A stretch of 64,000 bases of DNA, from positions 186,001-250,000 of the forward strand of contig NZ_SCNG01000001.1 in the NCBI RefSeq assembly GCF_005503555.1. The letters run 5' to 3'. The DNA is from Rudaea sp. 3F27F6. GTDB lineage: Bacteria; Pseudomonadota; Gammaproteobacteria; Xanthomonadales; Rhodanobacteraceae. Positions 36,298-45,012 of this stretch are shown piece by piece. Each line of letters begins with the position of its first letter. Positions within the stretch are counted from its first letter, which is position 1. Both the position numbers and the translations under genes were made by a program. Under the pieces are notes generated by a model, which saw only the letters and a list, made by a program, of their open reading frames with translations, ran no database searches and was not told the DNA's origin.

Positions 36298-37812
36298 TCA
36301 TAGTGCAGAGGCAGCCAAACACAACCGTCCGCGTTCAGAAGAAGAAGGAATATTCATACCTTCGCGGTATTTGGCCACGGTACGCCGCGCGACCTCGATG
36401 CCGCGCTTGTTCAGCTCGGTGGCCAAAGCCTGGTCGGAAAGCGGCTTGCGCGGCGCTTCCTCGTCGATCAGCTTCTTGATCATTGCCTGAATCGCTGTCG
36501 AGGACGCCGCGCCACCGTCGACCGTGCCGACGCCGGAGGAAAAGAAGAACTTGAACTCGAACGTGCCGCGCGGCGTGTGCAAGTACTTGCGCGTGGTCAT
36601 GCGCGAGACCGTGGATTCGTGCATGCCGATCTCGTCGGCGATGTCGCGCAGCACGAGCGGGCGCATCGCCTCGGGACCGAAGTCGAGGAACGCGCTCTGC
36701 GCCCGCACGATCGCGTTGGCCACCTTCAGCATCGTGTCCGCACGCGTGGCGAGGCTCTTGATCAGCCAGCGCGCTTCCTGCAGTTGTCCGCGCAGGTACT
36801 GCGCATCCTCGCGCTGCGCGCGCGCGATCAGGCCGGAGTAATGGCGGTTGATCGACAGGCGCGGCTGGCAGTGCGGACTCAGGCTGACGACCCAGCGCCC
36901 GTTCTGCCGGCGCGCATAGGCGTCGGGTGCGACGAATTCCGGCACGGTCGCGCTGTACTGCGCGCCGGGCTTCGGGTCAAGCGAGCGGATCAGGGCGATT
37001 GCCGCGTCGATTTCCGCGGCGTCCGCCTGCAGTTGCTTGGCCAGGCGCGCGCGATCGTTGCGTGCGAGCGTTTCCAGATGGCTGCCGACGATCGCGCGCG
37101 CGGCCTTCCAGCCCTGCAGTTGCGGATCGAACGTGTCGAGCTGCACGTGCAGGCATTCGCTCAGATTGCGGCTGGCGACACCGATCGGGTCGAAATGCTG
37201 GATGCGCCGGCGCATCGCCTCGACTTCCGCCACGGATACCGCATGGCCGTTGATCGCGGGCAGGCCGGTCAGCGAAGCGCACAGTGAGTCGGCGTCCTCG
37301 TGCAGATAGCCGTCCTCGTCGATCGCCTCGACGATCGCGGTGCCGATCGCGCGGTCGCGCAGCGAGAGCGAAGTAAGGTTGAGCTGCCAGAGCAGATGGT
37401 CGCGCAGGTCCTCGGGCTCGGGGTCCTGCTTCTCGAGGCCGTCCTCGTCGACCGGCTTGGGATTGCCGTAATCGCTGCCGTCGTCCTCGAAATCGCCGGC
37501 CAGCTCGAAGTCGTCGACCTCATGCGCTTCCTCTTCGGCGGCGGTCTCGGCGGTTTCGACGCGCTCGGCCTCGGCCTCGGGCGCTTCGTACTCGTCCGCG
37601 ACGACGGCGTCATCGTCGTTGCCGGCCTCGCTGAGTTCGAGCAACGGGTTGGACTCGAGCACTTGACGAAGCTCGATTTCGAGTTCGACGCTCGACATTT
37701 GCAGCAGCTTGATCGCCTGCTGCAATTGTGGCGTCAGCGAAAGCTGCTGATGCAGGCGGAGTTGTAACGCGGGCTTCACGGCGACGACGAAACCATCCAG
37801 GGCAACGGTCAA
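36298..37812 (-). CDS. rpoN: RNA polymerase sigma-54 factor RpoN
   Basis: The 504-residue protein has region I (LQLRLHQQLSLTPQLQQAIKLLQ), an acidic region II (about 60-120), the core-binding domain, and the C-terminal DNA-binding part ending in the RpoN box ARRTVAKYREGMNIPSSSER, with the helix-turn-helix ESTVSRMTTRKYLHTPRG ahead of it. Sigma-54 reads -24/-12 promoters with AAA+ activators. In relatives the following genes run hpf-ptsN-hprK; here hpf follows but no ptsN is found. Confidence 0.96.
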   Translation of the reverse strand: MTVALDGFVVAVKPALQLRLHQQLSLTPQLQQAIKLLQMSSVELEIELRQVLESNPLLELSEAGNDDDAVVADEYEAPEAEAERVETAETAAEEEAHEVDDFELAGDFEDDGSDYGNPKPVDEDGLEKQDPEPEDLRDHLLWQLNLTSLSLRDRAIGTAIVEAIDEDGYLHEDADSLCASLTGLPAINGHAVSVAEVEAMRRRIQHFDPIGVASRNLSECLHVQLDTFDPQLQGWKAARAIVGSHLETLARNDRARLAKQLQADAAEIDAAIALIRSLDPKPGAQYSATVPEFVAPDAYARRQNGRWVVSLSPHCQPRLSINRHYSGLIARAQREDAQYLRGQLQEARWLIKSLATRADTMLKVANAIVRAQSAFLDFGPEAMRPLVLRDIADEIGMHESTVSRMTTRKYLHTPRGTFEFKFFFSSGVGTVDGGAASSTAIQAMIKKLIDEEAPRKPLSDQALATELNKRGIEVARRTVAKYREGMNIPSSSERGRLCLAASAL

Positions 37813-37929
37813 TTCAGCATAGCGCCAAATCGGGGGCTGGAGTCAATGCGCGATCACAGTTTCGCAACGAACTTGTACGCTGCATGAAGCCCGACATCGG
37901 CTGCGTGCGTGCAGTAGTTGCGAATCGGA

Positions 37930-39282
37930 TCAGACCAGCGGCAGGACGATTTGCACTTCGAGACCGCCACCCGCCACGTTGCTGGCGCGGATGTGGCCGC
38001 CCTGGCGCTCGACCGCGCGCTTGGCGATCGCCAGGCCGAGGCCCGAACCGCCGCTCTTGCGCGCACGCGCATCGTCGGTGCGGTAGTACGGCTCGAAGAT
38101 GTGCACGAGGTCGCCGTCGGGCACGCCCGCGCCGGCGTCGACGACGCGCAGCCGCGCCTCGCGCTCGAAGCGCTCCAGACGAATGCGTATGGTCGAATCG
38201 GCGCGCGTGTAGTTGACCGCGTTGCGCACGACGTTCTCGATCGCGCTCGCGAGCAGGTCGGCTTCGGCCTGCACCGTCATCGAGCCCGAGGATTCGTACT
38301 CGAGCGCGCAGTTACGTGCCTGCGCCTCGAAGGCCGCGTCGGCGGCGATGTCGGCGACGAGCACGTCGAGCGCAACCGCTTCGGTTCTCGCCTGTTTGGT
38401 CGTTTCCATGCGCGAGAGCTGGATCGACTGCGCGATCATCTCTTCGAGCCGTTCGGACTCGCGCTCGATGCGGTCGAGCTGCAGGCGCACATCGCCGGCC
38501 GGCACTTGGCCGCGCGCGAGTTCGAGGGCGACATGCTGGCGCGCGAGCGGCGAACGCATCTCGTGCGAGATGTCGCGGATCAGACGGCGCTGGCCCTCGA
38601 CGAGTTCCTTGAGGCGCGCGGCCATGCCGTCGAACTCGCTCGCGAGCGCAAGCATCTCCGCGCTGCGGCCGAAGCGCAGCGGTCCGACGCGCGCGTCGAG
38701 GTCGCCGCTGGCGACCCGCGTGGCGCTGAGGCGGATGCGCGACAGCGGCGCGGCAATGTAAGCAGCAAGGATCAGGGCGAAGATCGCGCTGATCACGCTG
38801 GCGATAAGCACCTGGTCCCAGAAGTACGTCGGGCGCCGGTACAGCATGCGCAGCATCGGATGGGTCAGATAGGCGGCAACGGCGGTATAGCGCGCGCCGC
38901 CCGGCAGGACGATGGTGCGGATACGGCTGCGATTCGAATGCAGGCCCTGTTCGTCGGCGACCGCGTTGGCCGCCTCGGCGGCGATGTCCTCGCGGACTTC
39001 GTTGCCGAGCAGGTCCTTGTTGTCCGCGTCGAGCACGTAGAGGGTGATGCCGCGCTCGTTCGCTCCGCGCTGCACCTCGCGCAGCGCGTCGACGCCGCCC
39101 GCATGCAGGGCGCGACTCGCGCCGCGCAGTTGCTCGTTGAGCACCGACTCCATGCGCGTGATGTCGAGACCGGGAATCTTCTCGTTCTCGAACGTGTACG
39201 AGGTACTCCAGGCGATCGCGACGATAAGGAAGAGCGTGGCCGCCCAGAACAGGGCGAAGACACGCCAGAATAGACGCCGCAC
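37930..39282 (-). CDS. cpxA: sensor histidine kinase CpxA-like
   Basis: The 450-residue protein has a first membrane helix (VFALFWAATLFLIVAIAW), a periplasmic domain of about 125 residues, a second helix (VLIASVISAIFALILAAYIA), HAMP, the H box DISHEMRSPLARQHVALELARG, and the ATP lid GGSGLGLAIAKRAVERQGG. It senses envelope protein stress in E. coli. The response regulator gene precedes it by 161 bases. The pair sits between rpoN and the PTS genes, an unusual place. Confidence 0.88.
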   Translation of the reverse strand: MRRLFWRVFALFWAATLFLIVAIAWSTSYTFENEKIPGLDITRMESVLNEQLRGASRALHAGGVDALREVQRGANERGITLYVLDADNKDLLGNEVREDIAAEAANAVADEQGLHSNRSRIRTIVLPGGARYTAVAAYLTHPMLRMLYRRPTYFWDQVLIASVISAIFALILAAYIAAPLSRIRLSATRVASGDLDARVGPLRFGRSAEMLALASEFDGMAARLKELVEGQRRLIRDISHEMRSPLARQHVALELARGQVPAGDVRLQLDRIERESERLEEMIAQSIQLSRMETTKQARTEAVALDVLVADIAADAAFEAQARNCALEYESSGSMTVQAEADLLASAIENVVRNAVNYTRADSTIRIRLERFEREARLRVVDAGAGVPDGDLVHIFEPYYRTDDARARKSGGSGLGLAIAKRAVERQGGHIRASNVAGGGLEVQIVLPLV

Positions 39283-39443
39283 TCAGCGATCTCCCACAAA
39301 GAATTCGAAAGCACTTCGCCTGCGAACCCGGTGTCCGGTCCGCCCCCGATTCGGCCGATAGACCGCGCCGCCTGCTTCCCCAGGGAACGGCGTGCACGAC
39401 CGTACTGACGCAACCGGTCCGCCGCCGCCCCTGACGCCGGTCA

Positions 39444-40142
39444 CTACTCCTCCACGACGCGGAACAAATACCCGCCGCGCTGGATCGTGTGGATCAGCGA
39501 ATCGCCGTCCGAGGCCGGACCGAGCTTACGACGCAGCTTGGAAATGTGCACGTCAATGCTGCGGTCGAACGGGCGCAGGGTGCGGCCGAGCACGGTCTGC
39601 GCGATCGCATCCTTGCCGACCACATGGCCTGCCTCGCGCATCAGCAGCGCAAGGATATTGAATTCCGTGCCGGTCAGCGCGACCGACTCGCCGCGCACGC
39701 TGACGGTGCGCGCCGCAGCGGCCAGTTTGACCGGGCCGAGAATGATGTCGCCGAGATGCGCCCCGTCGGCTTCGCCGCGCGTGCGGCGCAGGATCGCGCG
39801 CAGGCGTGCGGCGATTTCGCGCGGATTGCAGGGCTTGGGCACGTAGTCGTCGGCGCCGAGTTCGAGGCCGAGGATGCGGTCGATGTCTTCGCCGAGCGCG
39901 GTCAGCATCAGTACCGGTAACTGCGAGGTGCGGCGCAGCTCGCGCAAGACGTCGATGCCGGATTTCTGCGGCAGCATGACGTCAAGGATCATCGCATCGT
40001 AGCCTTCGTCGGCGAGCCGCTTCAGTGCGGTGTTGCCGTCCTCGGCAACGTCGACGGCAAAGCCCTCGCGCACGAGGAAATCGCTCAACAATTGGCTCAG
40101 TTCTTCGTCGTCGTCTGCAAGCAGAATTTTCGCATCGCTCAT
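39444..40142 (-). CDS. cpxR: response regulator CpxR-like
   Basis: The 232-residue OmpR-type regulator closely follows E. coli Cpx[21 protein letters not shown] with the phosphoacceptor aspartate, [26 protein letters not shown], and a winged helix with [19 protein letters not shown] and [20 protein letters not shown]. CpxR activates envelope stress genes. A CpxR-box-like sequence lies 63 bases upstream, consistent with autoregulation. Confidence 0.9.
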   Translation of the reverse strand: MSDAKILLADDDEELSQLLSDFLVREGFAVDVAEDGNTALKRLADEGYDAMILDVMLPQKSGIDVLRELRRTSQLPVLMLTALGEDIDRILGLELGADDYVPKPCNPREIAARLRAILRRTRGEADGAHLGDIILGPVKLAAAARTVSVRGESVALTGTEFNILALLMREAGHVVGKDAIAQTVLGRTLRPFDRSIDVHISKLRRKLGPASDGDSLIHTIQRGGYLFRVVEE

Positions 40143-40204
40143 AGAGCCGCACTATACCGCGCCAACGCGCGCTGTCACGCGGAGCGTGACGAATTTTGCA
40201 AACA

Positions 40205-40219
40205 CTTACATCTGTTTAC
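40205..40219 (-). promoter_or_regulatory. CpxR-box-like site upstream of cpxR
   Basis: Read on the minus strand, GTAAA-CAGAT-GTAAG matches the CpxR consensus GTAAA-N5-GTAAA in 9 of 10 defined bases. It lies between the divergent cpxR and hprK genes. A further dyad, GTCACGC-GGA-GCGTGAC, is at 40174-40190. Confidence 0.55.
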
Positions 40220-40332
40220 CGGGCTCGTTGCGCGCCTCGTTTGCGTCGCGGCGCGGACGGCGCCGACCGCCCCGCGCGCAGGCGCGGGGCGAAACTGGCA
40301 AAATGGCGTTTCATCACGCCCGCCTGGACGCC

Positions 40333-41286
40333 ATGGAACGCCTCACCGCCCGCGAATTGTTCGACAAGATTTCCGAGCGCCTCGCCCTGCGCTGGATCGC
40401 GGGCGAAGCCGGCGAAAAGCGCGCGCTCGCCCCGGCGGAAAAACAGGCGCGGCGCCCTTCGCTTGCCGGCTACCTGAACATCATCTACCCGAATAAGATC
40501 CAGATCATCGGCACCGAGGAACTGAACTGGCTCAACAGCCTCGACATGCGCGAGCGCTGGGAGGCGGTCGAGCGCATCATCGCCTTCCAGCCGACCGCCC
40601 TGATCGTGACCAAGGATCAGGACGTCCCCGGCGACGTGCTGACCGCGGCGAACGAGAGCAATACGCCGATCTGGCTGAGCCCCAAGCGCGGCCACGAGCT
40701 GCTGACCTACCTGCAATACCATCTCGCGCGGCTGCTCGCGCGCCGCGTGACCCTGCATGGCGTGCTGCTCGAGGTCTACTCGATCGGCGTGCTGATCACC
40801 GGCGAGTCGGGCTCGGGCAAAAGCGAACTCGCGCTCGAACTGATCACGCGGGGCCACCGCCTGGTCGCCGACGACGCGCCGGAATTCACCCAGATCGCGC
40901 CGGACGTGATCGACGGCTCCTGCCCGGAAATCCTCCAGGACCTGCTCGAAGTGCGCGGCCTCGGCATCCTCAACGTGCGCGAGATGTTCGGCCAGACCTC
41001 GGTCAAACCGTCGAAATATCTGCGCCTCATCATCCACCTTGCGACCTCGAAGCGCCTCGACAACGACGACAGCGGCCTCGAGCGCATCTACGGCGACAAC
41101 AGCTATCGCGAGATTCTCGACACCAAGGTGCCGCAGACTACGATTCCCGTCGCCGCCGGCCGCAACCTTGCCGTGCTCGTCGAAGCCGCGGTGCGCAATC
41201 ACATGCTCAAGACCAAGGGCATCGATCCGGCGCAGACCTTCCTCGACCGGCAGGCGCACCAGATGTTGCGACAGTCGCCTTGGTGA
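40333..41286 (+). CDS. hprK: HPr kinase/phosphorylase HprK
   Basis: HprK phosphorylates and dephosphorylates HPr at Ser46, here encoded four genes downstream. The 317-residue protein has an N-terminal regulatory domain ([17 protein letters not shown]), the P-loop [31 protein letters not shown], and the family signature [15 protein letters not shown]. The ATG at 40333 begins the conserved TARELFD region; ATG at 40303 is an alternative. First gene of the regulatory PTS operon. Confidence 0.95.
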   Translation: MERLTARELFDKISERLALRWIAGEAGEKRALAPAEKQARRPSLAGYLNIIYPNKIQIIGTEELNWLNSLDMRERWEAVERIIAFQPTALIVTKDQDVPGDVLTAANESNTPIWLSPKRGHELLTYLQYHLARLLARRVTLHGVLLEVYSIGVLITGESGSGKSELALELITRGHRLVADDAPEFTQIAPDVIDGSCPEILQDLLEVRGLGILNVREMFGQTSVKPSKYLRLIIHLATSKRLDNDDSGLERIYGDNSYREILDTKVPQTTIPVAAGRNLAVLVEAAVRNHMLKTKGIDPAQTFLDRQAHQMLRQSPW

Positions 41287-41440
41287 TCGGCCTCTGCGGC
41301 CCCATTTTCAAAGCAAAGCGGATGGAACCGATGAGCGATGCCACAATGAAAATAGCGCGAATAGGCATCAGTCCGCGCCGATCCGATCCCGCCTCCGACA
41401 TGAACCCGCTCTTCCGCCCTCGATACCCCGCACCTCTGTG

Positions 41441-42337
41441 ATGAACAACGGCGAGAAAAACGAAAAACAGCACGGAAACGCGTCGCGTCTCGTCGTCATC
41501 AGCGGCATGTCGGGCGCGGGCAAGACCATCGCCCTGCGTGCGCTCGAAGACCTCGACTACTACTGCGTCGACAATCTGCCCGCGGCGCTGATGCCGGCCT
41601 TCGTCGCCGCGGCCACGGTTGGCGGCCCGGGGCTGCATCCGCGCCTCGCCGTCGGCATCGACGTGCGCAACCGCAGCGAAGACCTGCAGCGCGTGCCGGC
41701 GATTCTTTCCGAACTCGCGCGCCAGGGCATCGAGTGCGAGCTGATCTTCCTCGATGCGCGCGACGACGTGCTGTTCAAGCGCTATTCCGATACGCGCCGC
41801 CGCCACCCGCTGACCGGCGACGGCCTCTCGCTCAGCGACGCGATCGCGCTCGAACGCAAGCGCCTCAAGCCGGTCTCGGTGATCGCCAATCGCGTGATCG
41901 ACACCAGCGATCTCAACGTGCACCAGTTGCGCCGCCTGATGGCGACCGAACTCGGCATGGTCGGCGGCGAGCTGTCCCTGCTGTTCGAGTCGTTCGCCTA
42001 CAAGCGCGGCGTGCCGGCCGACGCGGACTTCGTCTTCGATGCGCGCTGCCTGCCGAACCCGCATTGGGACGCGCGCGTGCGCCCGCTCTCCGGCCGCGAT
42101 GCGGCCGTGCGCGAATGGCTCGAAACCAAGCCGGAAGTCGGCGAATATCTGCGCGAGGTGTCGGGCTTCCTCGATACCTGGCTGCCGCGCTTCGAGGCCG
42201 ACAACCGCTCCTACGTGACGATCTGCCTCGGCTGCACCGGCGGCCGCCACCGCTCGGTCTATCTCGCCGAAAAACTCGCCGAGCACTTCCGTGAGACGCG
42301 CGAGCAGGTGCTCACTTTCCATCGGGAATTGGAATGA
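41441..42337 (+). CDS. rapZ: RNase adapter protein RapZ
   Basis: The 298-residue P-loop protein has VVISGMSGAGKTIALRALEDL, Walker-B-like LIFLDARDDVLFKRYSDTRRRHPL and the C-terminal RNA-binding part TICLGCTGGRHRSVYLAEKLA. In E. coli RapZ guides RNase E to GlmZ and so tunes GlmS and the supply of amino sugars for the envelope. The first residues up to NGEKNEKQHGNAS are unconserved. Its place between hprK and EIIA is conserved in beta- and gammaproteobacteria. Confidence 0.96.
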   Translation: MNNGEKNEKQHGNASRLVVISGMSGAGKTIALRALEDLDYYCVDNLPAALMPAFVAAATVGGPGLHPRLAVGIDVRNRSEDLQRVPAILSELARQGIECELIFLDARDDVLFKRYSDTRRRHPLTGDGLSLSDAIALERKRLKPVSVIANRVIDTSDLNVHQLRRLMATELGMVGGELSLLFESFAYKRGVPADADFVFDARCLPNPHWDARVRPLSGRDAAVREWLETKPEVGEYLREVSGFLDTWLPRFEADNRSYVTICLGCTGGRHRSVYLAEKLAEHFRETREQVLTFHRELE

Positions 42338-42340
42338 AGA

Positions 42341-42472
42341 GCGGGGATTGGGGAGTGGGGATTCGGGATTCGGAGCAGCGTCGTAATCGACGCTCTTCTC
42401 CGTTCGCCCGAGGCCGTGCCTTCCCGCAAGTCCCCTTGTACCGATTCCCGAATCCCTACTCCCCTACCCCGG
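42341..42472. repeat. inverted GGGATTCGGGATTCGG repeat between rapZ and the EIIA gene
   Basis: The run GGGGATTGGGGAGTGGGGATTCGGGATTCGG (in two overlapping pieces, 42345-42375) and the complementary CGATTCCCGAATCCCTACTCCCCTACCCC (42440-42469) face each other across about 65 bases. The unit GGGATTC is the complement of the CCCGAAT heptamer that is tandemly repeated before ptsH. Such blocks are common between genes in Xanthomonadaceae. Confidence 0.6.
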
Positions 42473-42479
42473 CCTCATC

Positions 42480-42866
42480 ATGACTGTCGGCGTTCTTCTT
42501 CTCACCCACGAAAGCATGGGCGACGCGCTGATCGAAACTTCGCGCCACCTGCTCGGCCGCATCAGCCTCAAGGTCGATGCGCTCGCGATCCCGCCCGGCG
42601 CGGACATCGACTTCGCCATGGAGGCGACCGCTTCGCGCATCCGCGCGCTCGACGCGGGCGACGGCGTGCTCGTCCTGACCGACGTATTCGGCGCCACGCC
42701 GAGCAACGTGCTCGACCGCATCGCGCCGACCGGGGTGTCGACGAAACGCGTTTCCGGCCTCAATCTGCCGATGCTGTTGCGCGTGCTAAATTACCCCGAG
42801 CAGTCGCTTGCCGAACTGGCGCAGACCGCCGAACAGGGTGGCCGCGCGGGGATCAAGATCGATTGA
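42480..42866 (+). CDS. PTS EIIA component, mannose-family type
   Basis: The 128-residue protein is a stand-alone EIIA-Man domain with the phosphorylatable His10 in LLLTHESMGDALIETS and VLVLTDVFGATPSN. No EIIB or membrane components are present, so it most likely takes phosphate from HPr for a regulatory role rather than for sugar uptake. It precedes ptsH by 85 bases, filled largely by a tandem repeat. Confidence 0.92.
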   Translation: MTVGVLLLTHESMGDALIETSRHLLGRISLKVDALAIPPGADIDFAMEATASRIRALDAGDGVLVLTDVFGATPSNVLDRIAPTGVSTKRVSGLNLPMLLRVLNYPEQSLAELAQTAEQGGRAGIKID

Positions 42867-42900
42867 AACCGGGGTTGGAGATTCGCGAAAGCGGCCCCAT

Positions 42901-42949
42901 CCCGAATCCCGAATCCCGAATCCCGAATCCCGAATCCCGAATCCCGAAT
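42901..42949 (+). repeat. seven tandem CCCGAAT heptamers abutting the ptsH start codon
   Basis: Exactly seven copies of CCCGAAT run from 42901 to 42949, and the ptsH ATG starts at 42952. The repeat fills the place where a Shine-Dalgarno sequence should be; none is visible. Because the unit is 7 bases, gain or loss of a copy changes spacing and upstream frame. Confidence 0.95.
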
Positions 42950-42951
42950 CG

Positions 42952-43221
42952 ATGATCGAACGCGAAGTCACCATCAGCAACAAGCTCGGCCTGCATGCGC
43001 GCGCCTCGGCCAAGCTCGTGCAACTGCTGCAAGGCTACAAATCCAATGCGTTTCTGATTTTCAAAGGCCGCGAGGTGAACGCGAAAAGCATCATGGGCGT
43101 GATGATGCTCGCCGCCGGCGTCGGCAATCCGATCATCCTGCGCACCGACGGCGCGGACGAGGAAGCGGCGATGACCGCGATGGCCGACCTCTTCGCGCGT
43201 AAATTCGACGAGGGCGCGTGA
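42952..43221 (+). CDS. ptsH: phosphocarrier protein HPr
   Basis: The 89-residue protein has the active-site His15 in NKLGLHARASAKLVQ and the regulatory Ser46 in NAKSIMGVMMLAAG, so it can be phosphorylated both by EI and by HprK. The frame continues open upstream through the heptamer repeat, but MIEREVTISNKLGLHAR is the normal N-terminus. Its stop overlaps the GTG start of ptsI (GTGA). Confidence 0.96.
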   Translation: MIEREVTISNKLGLHARASAKLVQLLQGYKSNAFLIFKGREVNAKSIMGVMMLAAGVGNPIILRTDGADEEAAMTAMADLFARKFDEGA

Positions 43222-44957
43222 GCGGGCGCCTCGTCCTCAACGGAACCACCGCCGCCAAGGGCGTGGCGCTCGGCCGCGCGCGCCTCGTCCAGCCCAGCCA
43301 GATCAGCGTCGACGAGCGCCCGCTGCCGGCCGAAGAAGTCGAAGCCGAAGTCGCCAAACTCGCCTCCGCGCTCGTTGCCGCGCGCTCCGAACTCGCCGCG
43401 CTGCGCGACAAACTGCACGGCGCGCTCTCGCACGAAGTCGGCGAGTTCATCGACGCGCACAGCATGATCCTCGACGATCCCGAACTCGTCGACGGCCTCT
43501 ACGACCTGATTCGCACCGGCCGCCTGCGCGCGAGCGCGGCGCTCAAGGTACAGCGCGACCGCCTCGTCGCCGCGTTCGATGCCATCGACGATCCTTACCT
43601 GCGTAGCCGGCGCGAGGACGTCGATCACGTGATCGGCCGCGTGCAGGGCGAGCTGACGCGCGACAAGACACCGGCCGAACGCCAGATCGCCGCGCGCGTC
43701 GGCACGATCCTGGTCAGCGATACCGTTGCCCCGGCCGAACTCGCGCAGATGCGCGAGACCGGCGTGCTCGCCTTGGTCACGACCGGCGGCAGCCCGCTTT
43801 CACACAGCGCGATTCTCGCCCGCTCGATGCGCATGCCGATGCTGGTCGGCGTGCACGATGCGCTCAAGGAAATCTCCGACGACGACCTGATCCTCGTCGA
43901 CGGCCGCAGCGGCCACGTCGTTGTCCATCCGACCGCGCAGGATCTCGCCGTCTACCGCAATTACCAGCGCGAGCAGGCACGCAGCCTCGACGAACTGTCG
44001 CGCCTGCGCGGCGCGCGCACGCAGACGCGCGACGAAGTCGAGATCCGCCTCCACGCCAATGCCGAACAGCCTGCCGACATCGCCCAGGCGCATGCGATGG
44101 GCGTCAGCGGCGTCGGCCTCTACCGCACCGAATTCCTGTTCCTGCAGCGCGGCGACGCACCGGGCGAGGAGGAGCAGTTCCACGCCTATCGCGAACTCGT
44201 GCTCGGCATGGGCGGCCTGCCGGTCACCATCCGCACGCTCGATCTCGGCGCGGACAAGGCCGACAGTTCCGGCATCGCCCTGACCGACGAAGACAATCCT
44301 GCGCTCGGCGTGCGCGGCGTGCGTCTGTCGATGCGGCGCCCGCATCTATTCGCGACGCAGCTGCGCGCGATCCTGCGCGCGAGCCGCTACGGGCCGGTAC
44401 GCATCCTCGTGCCGATGGTGACCGCGGCTGAGGAAGTCGTCGCCGCGCGCGCGCTCGCCGCGCAATGCGCGCGCGAGCTGCGCACCGAAGGCCACGAGAT
44501 CGCCGACCAGTACGAGTTCGGCGCGATGATCGAAGTGCCGGCCGCGGCGATCGCGCTGTCCTCGCTGATCCGCCACCTCGACTTCATCTCGATCGGCACC
44601 AACGATCTGACCCAGTACATTCTCGCCGCGGACCGCGGCAACGAGGCGCTCGGGGTGCTCCACGACCCGCTGCATCCGGCCGTGCTCAAACTGCTCGCGC
44701 AGATCATCGCCACCGCCCAGCGCGCGAAGAAGACGGCGACGCTTTGCGGCGAGATGGCCGGCGATACGCGCTATACGGCCTTGCTGCTGGCGCTCGGTCT
44801 TACCGATTTTTCCATGCATCCTTCGTCCCTGCTCGAAGTCCGCCACGCGATCGCCAACAGCGACCACAAGGCGCTGCGTACGGCGTCGAAAACGCTCTTG
44901 CGCGCGCAGTCGCGTGCCGGCATCGAGCGCGCGCTAGCCCAACTGCGCGGGGATTGA
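43218..44957 (+). CDS. ptsI: phosphoenolpyruvate-protein phosphotransferase (Enzyme I)
   Basis: The 579-residue EI passes phosphate from PEP to HPr. It starts with GTG within the HPr stop. The phosphohistidine lies in LVTTGGSPLSHSAILARSM, the PEP-binding domain has VGLYRTEFLFLQR, and the signatures EFGAMIEVPAAAI and FISIGTNDLTQYILAADRGN follow with the cysteine in TLCGEMAGD. Length is normal. With HprK, EIIA and HPr and no permease, this is a regulatory PTS as in Xanthomonas. Confidence 0.96.
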   Translation: MSGRLVLNGTTAAKGVALGRARLVQPSQISVDERPLPAEEVEAEVAKLASALVAARSELAALRDKLHGALSHEVGEFIDAHSMILDDPELVDGLYDLIRTGRLRASAALKVQRDRLVAAFDAIDDPYLRSRREDVDHVIGRVQGELTRDKTPAERQIAARVGTILVSDTVAPAELAQMRETGVLALVTTGGSPLSHSAILARSMRMPMLVGVHDALKEISDDDLILVDGRSGHVVVHPTAQDLAVYRNYQREQARSLDELSRLRGARTQTRDEVEIRLHANAEQPADIAQAHAMGVSGVGLYRTEFLFLQRGDAPGEEEQFHAYRELVLGMGGLPVTIRTLDLGADKADSSGIALTDEDNPALGVRGVRLSMRRPHLFATQLRAILRASRYGPVRILVPMVTAAEEVVAARALAAQCARELRTEGHEIADQYEFGAMIEVPAAAIALSSLIRHLDFISIGTNDLTQYILAADRGNEALGVLHDPLHPAVLKLLAQIIATAQRAKKTATLCGEMAGDTRYTALLLALGLTDFSMHPSSLLEVRHAIANSDHKALRTASKTLLRAQSRAGIERALAQLRGD

Positions 44958-45012
44958 AATCGCCCGGCGGCCCTGTGTCATCATTGCCGGCCTCTCCTCC
45001 GCGTCCTCGTTC

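Noticed and set aside
42808-42951. N-terminal extension of HPr through the heptamer repeat
   Set aside because: The frame is open, but the translation is repetitive (ESRIPNP units) and HPr proteins begin at the ATG at 42952 with His at position 15.
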